From positions 2,790,001 through 2,854,000 of the forward strand of contig NZ_CAXUQC020000001.1 in the NCBI RefSeq assembly GCF_964253025.1: DNA of 64,000 nt. The letters are read 5' to 3'. Made by a program: the position numbers and the translations under genes. The stretch is from Rhizobacter sp964253025. GTDB lineage: Bacteria > Pseudomonadota > Gammaproteobacteria > Burkholderiales > Burkholderiaceae_C. The notes under the pieces are model-generated. The model was not told the DNA's origin, searched no databases, and saw only the letters and a list, made by a program, of their open reading frames with translations. This document shows positions 24,932 through 32,954 of this stretch, in pieces (within the stretch, counting starts at the first letter, position 1; each line of letters starts with the position of its first letter).

Positions 24932-26578
24932 ATGTTCAAACCCGTCAGCACCCAGTCCATCGCCTCGTCGTCCCGCCAACCGCTGGTCGATGCCCCCTCG
25001 ACGTCCTCTGCCGACAAGGGCAAGTCGACGCAGCGCCCGGGGATGGACACGCCCTCGCGAACGTCCAGCCTGCACGGCGGCGCCCCGGTGCGCTCCAGCA
25101 CGGCCATCGGCGGACTGACGAGCTTGATCGCCGGCAAGAAGGCGGCCACGCCCCTGCCGACGCCGGCCCCCAAGGCCTCCCTCGACGTCGATGCGATGCT
25201 GCAGGAGACCGCCCGCACGCGCGCCGTGTTGAACATGAGCGCGGTGCGGCGCAACATCCGCCGCGGCCTCGCCCTCGTGGGCAGCGACGGCGTGACCCGC
25301 GTCCCGGCGCGCGGCGGCGCCGTGCTCAAGGCCGACGGCTACGGCCTCAACGGCAGCAACCCGGCGGCCATCGCCAAGGTGCTGGTGTCCGAAGGCGTGC
25401 GCGACATGTTCGTGGCGGAGCTCAGCGAGGCGGTGAAGCTGCGCGCGGCCTTGAAGAAGGAACGGCCGGACCTGGCGGACGACGTCAGCATCAACGTGCT
25501 GGGCGGACTGGACATGGACGTGAACCCGAAATGGCTGATCGACCACGACATCACGCCGGTGCTCAACAGCGTGGCCCAGGTGCGCAAGTGGAACGACATC
25601 GCCGCCGGCCTGAAGGCCGAGGGCAAGCTGCCGCCGCAAGGGCTGGACTGCATCCTCCAGTTCGACTCTGGCATGAGCCGCACCGGCATCGGCGGCGACC
25701 AGGTCGATGCGTTGCTGGCGGCCATCAGGAACGGCGAGCTGCCCCACATCGCCCCGCAGCTGATGATGTCCCACCTGGCCGCGGCCGGTGACGCCGATCC
25801 GGCAACGGAGAACCCCGCCACCAAGGAGCGCAGCCCGGGCGACAAGACCCTGGCCCAGCTGGCCCGCTTCGATGACATCGCGGCCCGCCTGAAGCAGCAC
25901 TACCCCGGCATCCAGGAGTCGCTGGGCGCCTCGTCCACCGTCTTCCTCGGCAAGGACCTGCACAAGAACATGGTCCGCATGGGTGCCACCTTCCATGCGC
26001 AGGCACCGTTCGAGACCGACACCAACCCGCTCGAGCCTACCCTCACCGTCACCTCGAAGCTCGGGCCGTTCCAGAAGTACCCGCCCGGCGCCAAGGTCGG
26101 CTACGACGGCACCTACACGGTGACGCGCCCCGGTGGCGAGGTGCTCGGCACCATCCCGGTGGGCTACCGCGACCTGCTCCCGCCCGGCGACCGCTGGAAC
26201 CACCAAGGGGATGGCGGCAAGCTGCCGACCGTGCGGCTGCGCACGCCCGACGGCACCCTTCATCCGTGCACCTTCGCCGGCAAGTTCTCGATGGACATGT
26301 GCGAGATCAACCTCTCGGACATCCCGGAAGACCAGTTGAAGGAAGGCCTCGACGTGGTGCTGATCGACGACAAGGTGAGCACGGGCCAGTTCGCCGCCCA
26401 GTTCGGCGTGGGCGCCTCGTACCTGCAGACGAAGATCGCGAGCGACCGCGTGGCCATCAGCCACGTCGAGACGGAACCGTTCCCCTCCCCTGCTGCCGAG
26501 CCGGTCGTCGAGGCGTCGCCCTGGTCGAAGGCGGGCCGCGCGGCGCGCAGCGCGCCGAGCGTCGCGGCGCCGGTCTGA
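24932..26578 (+). CDS. Alanine-racemase-fold protein, candidate type III effector
   Basis: 548 residues. Residues 1-80 are disordered and Ser/Thr/Pro-rich (12 Ser in the first 50), without a Sec signal. From about 85 to 515 it follows fold-type III alanine racemases: PLP lysine Lys133 in 'AVLKADGYGLN', 'DSGMSRTGI', Tyr412 in 'IPVGYRDL' at the place of the second catalytic Tyr, and 'FSMDMCEINL'. The usual G-Y-x-D-G-Y run after the Tyr is altered. A Pro/Ala tail closes the protein. GGAGAAG precedes the ATG; it is the second gene of a HrpB-controlled operon. A cytosolic or periplasmic housekeeping racemase would not need this N-terminus or promoter, so secretion is inferred. Confidence 0.8.
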   Translation: MFKPVSTQSIASSSRQPLVDAPSTSSADKGKSTQRPGMDTPSRTSSLHGGAPVRSSTAIGGLTSLIAGKKAATPLPTPAPKASLDVDAMLQETARTRAVLNMSAVRRNIRRGLALVGSDGVTRVPARGGAVLKADGYGLNGSNPAAIAKVLVSEGVRDMFVAELSEAVKLRAALKKERPDLADDVSINVLGGLDMDVNPKWLIDHDITPVLNSVAQVRKWNDIAAGLKAEGKLPPQGLDCILQFDSGMSRTGIGGDQVDALLAAIRNGELPHIAPQLMMSHLAAAGDADPATENPATKERSPGDKTLAQLARFDDIAARLKQHYPGIQESLGASSTVFLGKDLHKNMVRMGATFHAQAPFETDTNPLEPTLTVTSKLGPFQKYPPGAKVGYDGTYTVTRPGGEVLGTIPVGYRDLLPPGDRWNHQGDGGKLPTVRLRTPDGTLHPCTFAGKFSMDMCEINLSDIPEDQLKEGLDVVLIDDKVSTGQFAAQFGVGASYLQTKIASDRVAISHVETEPFPSPAAEPVVEASPWSKAGRAARSAPSVAAPV

Positions 26579-26597
26579 CCCGCACCGACCGTTCTGC

Positions 26598-26634
26598 CCG
26601 CGGGCCCGTGGCGCGATGCGCCCCGGGCCCGCGG
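26598..26634 (+). terminator. Strong hairpin between second and third effector genes
   Basis: Perfect 11-bp arms CCGCGGGCCCG (26598-26608) and CGGGCCCGCGG (26624-26634), followed by CCGTTTC. The T tract is short, so it may be a partial terminator. Confidence 0.5.
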
Positions 26635-26799
26635 CCGTTTCAATCGTCACGCGAGGACAAGGGGGCTGCTCATGGGCGGGTGATGTTCGGGAAAACGAGG
26701 GCAGGTCAGGCGCAGCGAAGCGAGGCCGCGCGGGTCAACGGAGCGTCACGAACGCGCCCTACGTTGGCGGGTGATGCAGCCCTCCACACACCGCACGCC

Positions 26800-28887
26800 A
26801 TGACCCACGACAACCTTTCCATCCGAAGCGCCCGCCCCGCCACGCCTGCAGACCCGGCATCGCCCGCCGCTCCGCGCGCGTCGACCCAGGCGCCGTCGCG
26901 CAGCAACTCGCTGGCGCATCGCACGGATGGTGCGGCGCCCACCCGCACATCGTCCGGCGACCTGTCCATCCGTCCGCGTCAATCGGTGGCGCTGGTGCCG
27001 CTCGATCGCACCGGCGCCGCGGTCGCGACCGACGCCGCCGCGCCCGTGGTCGACGTCGGCCTCGCCCGCACCCTGCCCGAGTTCCAGCGCCGGCTCGACG
27101 CGCAACGCAACCGCCCGGTGAACCTCGACGAGGCCGCCGCCGTCATCAACGCGGTGCGGCACAACCCGCTGGCGGGCGGCGAGGCGCCGAAGGCCCACAA
27201 GGACCTGGCAGCGCGCGCCACGCCCGACATGATCACGCGCTGGAATCGCGCACTCGGCCTCTCCGCCGAGCAGGAGGCTGCGATGACACGCGTCGCGGCC
27301 CAGGGCGGCCGCTGGATCCCCACGAGCGGCTCGGCGTTCCAGGCGGCGCTCTACGGTGCCATCCCTTTCGCCGCCCTGAAAGCGTCGCCGGTGCACGTGC
27401 TGTACGCGAGCCTGGCGGCGCTGGTGGCTCAACCCTTCGTGACGGCCGGCCTGCAGACACCCATCGTCTCGGCCATCACGCTCATGCGGCAGAAGGGCGC
27501 CCCCATGGTCAAGATGCCGGGCAACCTGAAGGCGAAGGAGACGCTTCCGGAAATCGAGCGGCAGATCAAGACGCTGGAGGCGGACGCCGCGCAAGACGCT
27601 CGGCAGATGAACGCGCTGATGCAGCGGCTGGCGGCAAGGCATGCCCGCCATGACACCGGCACCGAGGCCGGCGAGGAAGCGATCGGCGCGTTCCTCGCCG
27701 CCCTGTCACCGGACGAGCGCAGCGAACTGGAGGCCCTCCAGCAGCGTCAGACGGACCGGGCGGTGGAGGTCGGACTCCTGGTGATGGATGCCTTCCGGCT
27801 CGAAGGCATGCAGGACCGGCAGTTCAACTCCACCCTCGCCCAGGCGCCGTGGCGGGTCGCCCGCTCCATGAGCGGCATCTATGCACCGGCGCTGCAGGCC
27901 GCGGGGGCGCCCGCCGCCGCGGTGACCGCGACGTCCGTCGTGCTCGCGTTTGCCGCCATCGCCGGTCAGCATCATGCAGCGGGGCTCGACGAGCAAACCG
28001 CCCAGGCCGACGAGCACAAGCTCGGCCTGCTCTATGGCGATCTCTTCACCCCGCAAGGGCAGGCCGACTGGAACGCCGGACGACCGGTCACCGCCGCAGG
28101 GATCGATGAAGCGAAGTTCCGCAACCTGATCGCCGAACCGGAGACCACGATTGCCGGCCGGGTGGCCGCCCACCTCGCGGTCCACCGAGACGACCTGCAG
28201 GCCCGACTCGATGCCCTGGGGCCCCACGCCGCCACGGACGACGATGCCGAGCAAGGCCGGCCCGAGGTGGAAACGCTGCGCGCGAGCATCGCCGAATGCG
28301 AGCACGACATCGGCCTGCTGCAGGCCGGGAACGTGACCGACCTCAGCGCCGGCGGGCATGCCCGCCAACTGCTGGCCGATGTCATGAAGGACACGTCGGT
28401 GGCCTTCGCCTGGCGCGAGGGCGTGGCGAAGCTTCGCTCGCCGCTCGAATACTCCGCGCAGCTCGGTCAACGGTTCGCTGCGCAGTTCGCCTTCATCGGC
28501 GCCGGCGGCGCAGGCGCGGTCGGCCTGGTGCGGGGCGTGGGCGCCGCGGTGGGCGGCACCAGCACCATGGCGGCGGGGGCGCAGGTCGCACTGTCGGTCG
28601 GCGCCGGCGTGCTGGGCGCGTTCTCGGCCCTCACGCAGTACACGGCCGTCAACGTCAAGAACGCGCGACGCGACCGTCAAGGAGACGACGCCGGGCTGCT
28701 TGCGCAGGTCGCCCGGGGCATCGTGAGTCCACTGTGGCAGCGCCATGCCACCCAGGCCGGCCATGCCGCAACGCAGGCGGGTCATGCCGCGCTGCAGCAC
28801 GACCGGCGGGTCCTGACCGACGTGCCGGACGGGCCGCTCGCCGAGGCGAGCAACCCTGCGCCCACCGGCTCACCCCCGCGCGGCTGA
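26800..28887 (+). CDS. Candidate type III effector or translocated membrane protein, third of operon
   Basis: 695 residues, not recognised. N-terminal ~80 residues are Ser/Pro/Arg/Ala-rich as in type III secreted proteins. Helical middle with coiled-coil (about 200-310), hydrophobic stretches at 'FQAALYGAIPFAALKASPVHVLYASLAALV', 'AAAVTATSVVLAFAAIAG' and 'FIGAGGAGAVGLVRGVGAAV', and short repeats 'ATQAGHAATQAGHAALQ' near the end. ATG at 26800 is chosen because a TACGTT -10-like element lies at 26760; an in-frame ATG at 26683 is the alternative (734 residues). No exact HrpB box was found directly upstream. Confidence 0.65.
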   Translation: MTHDNLSIRSARPATPADPASPAAPRASTQAPSRSNSLAHRTDGAAPTRTSSGDLSIRPRQSVALVPLDRTGAAVATDAAAPVVDVGLARTLPEFQRRLDAQRNRPVNLDEAAAVINAVRHNPLAGGEAPKAHKDLAARATPDMITRWNRALGLSAEQEAAMTRVAAQGGRWIPTSGSAFQAALYGAIPFAALKASPVHVLYASLAALVAQPFVTAGLQTPIVSAITLMRQKGAPMVKMPGNLKAKETLPEIERQIKTLEADAAQDARQMNALMQRLAARHARHDTGTEAGEEAIGAFLAALSPDERSELEALQQRQTDRAVEVGLLVMDAFRLEGMQDRQFNSTLAQAPWRVARSMSGIYAPALQAAGAPAAAVTATSVVLAFAAIAGQHHAAGLDEQTAQADEHKLGLLYGDLFTPQGQADWNAGRPVTAAGIDEAKFRNLIAEPETTIAGRVAAHLAVHRDDLQARLDALGPHAATDDDAEQGRPEVETLRASIAECEHDIGLLQAGNVTDLSAGGHARQLLADVMKDTSVAFAWREGVAKLRSPLEYSAQLGQRFAAQFAFIGAGGAGAVGLVRGVGAAVGGTSTMAAGAQVALSVGAGVLGAFSALTQYTAVNVKNARRDRQGDDAGLLAQVARGIVSPLWQRHATQAGHAATQAGHAALQHDRRVLTDVPDGPLAEASNPAPTGSPPRG

Positions 28888-28965
28888 GGCGGTCGCCGCG
28901 GCGATCCATCGCCTGCCGCAGGTGAATCCCACGTTCGGAGGGTTGTTCACGCATGAAAGTATCGG

Positions 28966-28996
28966 TGACCTCCGGAGCGTATCGGTCCGGAGGTCA
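28966..28996. promoter_or_regulatory. 11-bp inverted repeat before the winged-helix/ATPase regulator
   Basis: TGACCTCCGGA (28966-28976) and TCCGGAGGTCA (28986-28996) are perfect inverted arms with a 9-base spacer. A TATTCT (29006-29011) ten bases on could be the -10 of the regulator gene, so this looks like an operator rather than a terminator (no T run). Confidence 0.55.
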
Positions 28997-29085
28997 GGGT
29001 CGGCCTATTCTCTGCCCTGCCGCCACCCCCGATGGGGGTGACGGCCCGCGACACCAGGCGTCCCTTTTCACGATGGAAGTTCACC

Positions 29086-30501
29086 GTGCAACAAGCCACC
29101 TGCCATGCGTTCGACAATGTTGAATTGAGGGCCGGCGAACGCCGGTTGCTGATCGATGGCAAGCCGCAGCCGCTGGGCGCGCGGGCCTTCGATGTGCTGA
29201 TGACCCTGGTCGCCCAGCGCGATCGGGTCGTCTCGAAAGACGAGCTGCTCGACGCCGTCTGGCCCAACCTCGTGGTGGAACAGAACAACGTCGCCGTGCA
29301 GATCGCCTCGCTGCGCAAGGTGCTTGGCGCCGCCGCGATCACCACCATTGCCGGCCGCGGCTACAAGTTCTCGGGAGGTATGGTGCGCACGGTGCCGGCT
29401 CCAGGCCATGCTGCCGCGCCGTCCCCCGGAGTCGCGCCGGCGGTTCGCGATGCGGGCAAGGCGCTCCTCGGTCGCTCGGCAGACGTGCGGCGTCTGGCCG
29501 ACCTGCTGTCGCAGCACCGCGTCGTCGCCCTGACGGGCACGGCAGGCGTCGGCAAGACGAGCCTTGCCCAGCGGCTGTTGTGCGACGTCGCCCACCGCTA
29601 TCCCCAGGGCACCGTCTGGATCGATCTCACGCCCAACGACATCGACGCCACAATCTTCCGCAGCCTGTCGAGGACGCTCGGCATCGAACCCTGCAAGGAC
29701 GATCCCCTGGAGAACCTGCTCCAGGCGCTGCCCGTTCGCAAGGTGCTCGTCGTCATCGATGCGGTGGAAGCCGCCCCCGACGAGGTGGCCCGTGCCGTGC
29801 AGCTGCTGCTGCGTCGGGCACCCGGACTCTCCTTCCTGCTGGTCGGCCAGATGCGCCTGCGCCTGCGCGACGAACAGGTGCTGCGGCTCGAGGGCCTGCC
29901 GGTACCGGTCAACGACGTGCCGCCCGACCAGGCGCTCGGCTTCCCTGCCGTGGCTCTGTACGCCGCACGCGCTGCCCTCAGGGACCCGGCCTTCGTGCTC
30001 GACGAACACAACGTGCGACCGATCATCGCGTTGTGCCGTGCCCTTGATGGCCTTCCGCTCGCCATCGACCGGGCCGCGTCCGCGCCGGCGGAAGGGCCCG
30101 ATGTGCTTCAGCTGGCTCTGCAACGCAGCCATGACCTCCTCCCCGAGCGGGAACGCGCGTTGTTGCGCCGACTCTCCGTCTTCGAGCACGACATGCCGCT
30201 CGAACGGGTGCTGGCCGTCGCCGCGGGCGACGACGGCGCCCTCGACACCTGGGCGGTGCTCGACGCCCTCACCGAACTGGTGGACCGCTCGTTGCTGTCC
30301 GTGATACCGGGCGAGCCACCGCGCTATCGACTGCTCGCGTCGACGCGCAGGTTCGCCGCCGCCCAACTGTCGGCGTCGGGAGAGTTCGCCGCGTACCAGC
30401 GACGCCACCGCATGGCGCTGGCCCTTCCCGATCGTCCGTCGCCGATGTCGGTCGACCCGACATCGTCGACGGGCCACGCGCCGCATCTGCAGTCCGCCTG
30501 A
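29086..30501 (+). CDS. Winged-helix regulator with STAND-like ATPase domain
   Basis: 471 residues from the GTG at 29086 (GGAAG nearby) or 489 from the ATG at 29032. N-terminal OmpR-type DNA-binding domain ('LLDAVWPNLVVEQNNVAVQIASLRKVLG' and 'IAGRGYKFSG'), then a P-loop ATPase with Walker A 'GTAGVGKTSL', Walker B 'KVLVVIDAVE' and 'LDGLPLAIDRAAS', ending after a winged-helix segment. It lacks the C-terminal TPR-like region of its paralog at 60464-63046. It directly follows the effector operon; a role in T3SS control is plausible but unproven. Confidence 0.82.
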   Translation: MQQATCHAFDNVELRAGERRLLIDGKPQPLGARAFDVLMTLVAQRDRVVSKDELLDAVWPNLVVEQNNVAVQIASLRKVLGAAAITTIAGRGYKFSGGMVRTVPAPGHAAAPSPGVAPAVRDAGKALLGRSADVRRLADLLSQHRVVALTGTAGVGKTSLAQRLLCDVAHRYPQGTVWIDLTPNDIDATIFRSLSRTLGIEPCKDDPLENLLQALPVRKVLVVIDAVEAAPDEVARAVQLLLRRAPGLSFLLVGQMRLRLRDEQVLRLEGLPVPVNDVPPDQALGFPAVALYAARAALRDPAFVLDEHNVRPIIALCRALDGLPLAIDRAASAPAEGPDVLQLALQRSHDLLPERERALLRRLSVFEHDMPLERVLAVAAGDDGALDTWAVLDALTELVDRSLLSVIPGEPPRYRLLASTRRFAAAQLSASGEFAAYQRRHRMALALPDRPSPMSVDPTSSTGHAPHLQSA

Positions 30502-30524
30502 ACCGGCCCGCGCAGCGGGCCGGT
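30502..30524. terminator. Hairpin between convergent regulator genes
   Basis: Perfect 10-bp arms ACCGGCCCGC (30502-30511) and GCGGGCCGGT (30515-30524) with a 3-base loop, starting at the base after the stop codon. T run is weak. Confidence 0.6.
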
Positions 30525-30535
30525 ACCTTGGCGAC

Positions 30536-31249
30536 TCAGTTCGCGGAAGCTGAAGCAGACGCGGATGCCGACGCCAGGGCCTCCAGCTGATAGCCGCGGG
30601 CGTACACGCTGCGCAGCACGACGGCGTCGCCCGCGCACCGCTTCAGCTTGCGGCGCAGCTGGTAAACGTGCTGCTCGATCGACCGACCGGCGATGTCTTC
30701 GTCGGCCTCCCAGATGTGCGCCAACCGGCGCCGCGTGACGAGTGCGCCCGCCGACTGGAAGAGGCAGCGGGCCAGCGCCATCTCACGGCTGGTCAGTTCG
30801 ACGCATCCGCGCGGGGCCACCAGGCGCTGGCCCGCCACGTCCAGCGTGCACGGGCCACACGAGGGAGCGGCGGCCTCGGCCCGAGTCGTGCCGGCACGGC
30901 GCAGGGCCGCATGCACGCGCGCGGCCAGCTCCGGCGCACCGCAAGGCAAGGCCACGAACTCGTCGGCCCCCGCGTCCAGCGCGACCGCCGCCGACGGCGC
31001 CGTCGCCCCGATGCCCACGACCGCGGTGGTGCGGCCCGACACGTCGTGCAATTGCGAGATGAGGCCGGACCAGTCGTCCTCGGGCAGGTCCACGTCGAGG
31101 AAGAGCAGACGCCCCATCTCGCGACGCCAGCCTCGCAACAAGGCCGCCACGCCGTTGAAGGCCACCGCCTCCACCCCCACCGTGGTCAGCAGGGAGCGGA
31201 AATGGTCACGCCCGCCGCCTTCCATCATCAACACGCCAGCTCGTTCCAA
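30536..31249 (-). CDS. OmpR-family response regulator, HrpG-like
   Basis: 237 residues: a receiver-like domain (1-115) and a C-terminal winged helix ('LTSREMALARCLFQSAGALVTRRRLAHIWE', 'RSIEQHVYQLRRKLKRC', 'VYARGYQLEAL'). In Ralstonia and Xanthomonas the OmpR-type HrpG activates hrpB/hrpX, and this gene lies in the T3SS locus. The receiver is atypical: the N-terminal acidic pair is reduced to 'LMMEGG' and the conserved Lys is replaced in 'FVALPCG', though an Asp is present in 'LFLDVDLP'. The tail 'SASASASASAN' is a low-complexity run. HrpG identity is inferred. Confidence 0.7.
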   Translation of the reverse strand: MERAGVLMMEGGGRDHFRSLLTTVGVEAVAFNGVAALLRGWRREMGRLLFLDVDLPEDDWSGLISQLHDVSGRTTAVVGIGATAPSAAVALDAGADEFVALPCGAPELAARVHAALRRAGTTRAEAAAPSCGPCTLDVAGQRLVAPRGCVELTSREMALARCLFQSAGALVTRRRLAHIWEADEDIAGRSIEQHVYQLRRKLKRCAGDAVVLRSVYARGYQLEALASASASASASAN

Positions 31250-31583
31250 GACCTACTCCTGTCAATGAACGCCGTTGTCCGCGGGTGCGGTGTCGCGTGC
31301 GTCGCCTTGCAACGTGCATCGCAACCGCCATGCCAACACTGTCGGGCCATCGACGCTTCATCGCCACCGTGAAAACACGAGGCTCGAGGGGGTCAGATGA
31401 TGCGCGTCATCCCAAGACTGGGAAGCTGCTTGCAAAAGGCGTCTCGTTTTCGAGAAATCCGGCTCGCCGACCGCGAGCCGGGGCCGGCGTGCGCCCATTG
31501 TGGGGAGGGCGCGTGAAAGGCGTGTGTCTTCGCGGGCGCCCGCCTGCACTGCAATGGCGCGTCAGGCCCGGTGCGGCCAGCGC
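31250..31583. other. Intergenic region with two hairpins
   Basis: 334 bases without a gene. It holds the HrpG-like gene's promoter and two hairpins: TCTCG-TTTT-CGAGA (31442-31455) and CCGGCTCG/CGAGCCGG (31459-31466 with 31474-31481). The second, read on the minus strand after the sigma54-type regulator, is followed by ATTTCTCG and may terminate that operon. Confidence 0.5.
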
Positions 31584-32954
31584 TCAACCGTCCACCTTGT
31601 ACATGGCCGGGTCGATGTCGAGCCCCTTGAGCTTGCGGTAGGCCGTGGCGAGCGTCATGCGCAAGGCCTTGGCCGCCTCGCGGACCGAGCCGCCATGCTG
31701 GCGAAGCGCCGCCTGCAAGAGGCTGCGCTCGATCATGGCCATGGACTCCTCGAACGACCGCGAGGCCGCGGCAGTGTCGCGCCCGTCCACCGACAGAGGC
31801 AGGCCGAGCACATGGCGCTCCGCACAGCTCTTGAGCTCTCTCACATTGCCCGGCCAGTGGGCGCTGAGCAGCAGCTCATGGTGGTCGGCCGTGAGCGGCG
31901 GCACCGACATCTCGTAGCGCATGCCCGCCTGCCGTGCGAAGTTCTCGAACAGGGAAATCACATCGCCGAGCCGGTCTCGCAGGGGCGCCACGGTCAGCGC
32001 CACGACGTTCAGGCGGTAGAACAGGTCGGCCCGGAACAGTCCCTTGCGGCTCAGGGCCTCCAGGTCCACTTTCGTCGCGGCCACGACGCGGAAGTCCACC
32101 GGCACGGCCTGGTTGCTGCCCAGGCGCTCGACCTCGCGCTCCTGCAGCACCCGCAGCACCTTCGCCTGCAACGCCAGCGGCATGGCCTCGATCTCGTCGA
32201 GGAACAAGGTGCCCTGGTTCGCGTACTCGATCTTCCCGATGCGCTGGCGCCCTTCCCCGGCGAAGGCGCCCGACTCGTTGCCGAAGAGTTCGGCCTCGAA
32301 CAAGGCCTCCGGAATCGCTGCGCAGTTGACCGCCACGAAGTGGCCCATGCGGCGCGAGAAGTCGTGCAGGCAGCGGGCGACGAGTTCCTTGCCCGTGCCG
32401 GTCTCCCCTTGCACGAGCACGTCGACCGGGGTGGGCGCGAGGCGCAACACGAGGTCGCGCAGCTCCCGCATGGCGCGGCTGTCGCCGCGCAACACTTCGC
32501 CGATCCCGGAGGCCGCGGCCAGCTGGCGCTTGAGCTGCCGGTTCTCCAGCAGCAAGGTGTGGCGGTCGGCCGCCCGGGTCATCACCGCCAGCAGGCGTTC
32601 GCGGCTGAACGGCTTCTCGAGGAACTCGTAGGCGCCGGCGCGAATGGCCTGGATGGCCGTGGGAATGTCGCCGTGTCCGGTCATCAGCACCACCGGCAGC
32701 TCGGGGTCGATCGCCTTCACCCGCTCCAGCACCGACAGCCCGTCGGCGCCGGGCAGGCGCAGGTCCGTCAGCACCACCGACACCGGACCAGCCGCGAGCA
32801 GCTCGACCGCCGCCTCGGCCGAGCCGCAGGGCAGGACGGAGAAGCCGGCCAGTTCGAGCGAGCGCTGGACGGTGTGCAGGAAGGCCTGTTCATCCTCGAT
32901 GACGACCACGCGCCTCGAGGGGAAGGTGTCTGGGGCAGCGATGGATGGGGTCAT
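31584..32954 (-). CDS. Sigma54-type response regulator with altered GAFTGA loop
   Basis: 456 residues in the DctD/NtrC layout: receiver with Asp64 ('VLTDLRLPG') and Lys in 'FLEKPFS', AAA+ domain with Walker A 'GETGTGKE' (183-190) and 'GTLFLDEIEAM', and a Fis-type helix-turn-helix ('GGSVREAAKALRMTLATAYRKLKGL'). The sigma54-contact loop reads GAFAGE (229-234) instead of GAFTGA; codons GCC and GAA make a sequencing slip unlikely. It overlaps the kinase stop by four bases (ATGA), so the two form a system. Partner genes are unknown. Confidence 0.88.
   Translation of the reverse strand: MTPSIAAPDTFPSRRVVVIEDEQAFLHTVQRSLELAGFSVLPCGSAEAAVELLAAGPVSVVLTDLRLPGADGLSVLERVKAIDPELPVVLMTGHGDIPTAIQAIRAGAYEFLEKPFSRERLLAVMTRAADRHTLLLENRQLKRQLAAASGIGEVLRGDSRAMRELRDLVLRLAPTPVDVLVQGETGTGKELVARCLHDFSRRMGHFVAVNCAAIPEALFEAELFGNESGAFAGEGRQRIGKIEYANQGTLFLDEIEAMPLALQAKVLRVLQEREVERLGSNQAVPVDFRVVAATKVDLEALSRKGLFRADLFYRLNVVALTVAPLRDRLGDVISLFENFARQAGMRYEMSVPPLTADHHELLLSAHWPGNVRELKSCAERHVLGLPLSVDGRDTAAASRSFEESMAMIERSLLQAALRQHGGSVREAAKALRMTLATAYRKLKGLDIDPAMYKVDG

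Noticed and set aside
26686..26709. TTCG upstream of the third effector gene as an hrpII box
   Set aside because: The second half site reads TCAG at the required distance; no matching pair exists.
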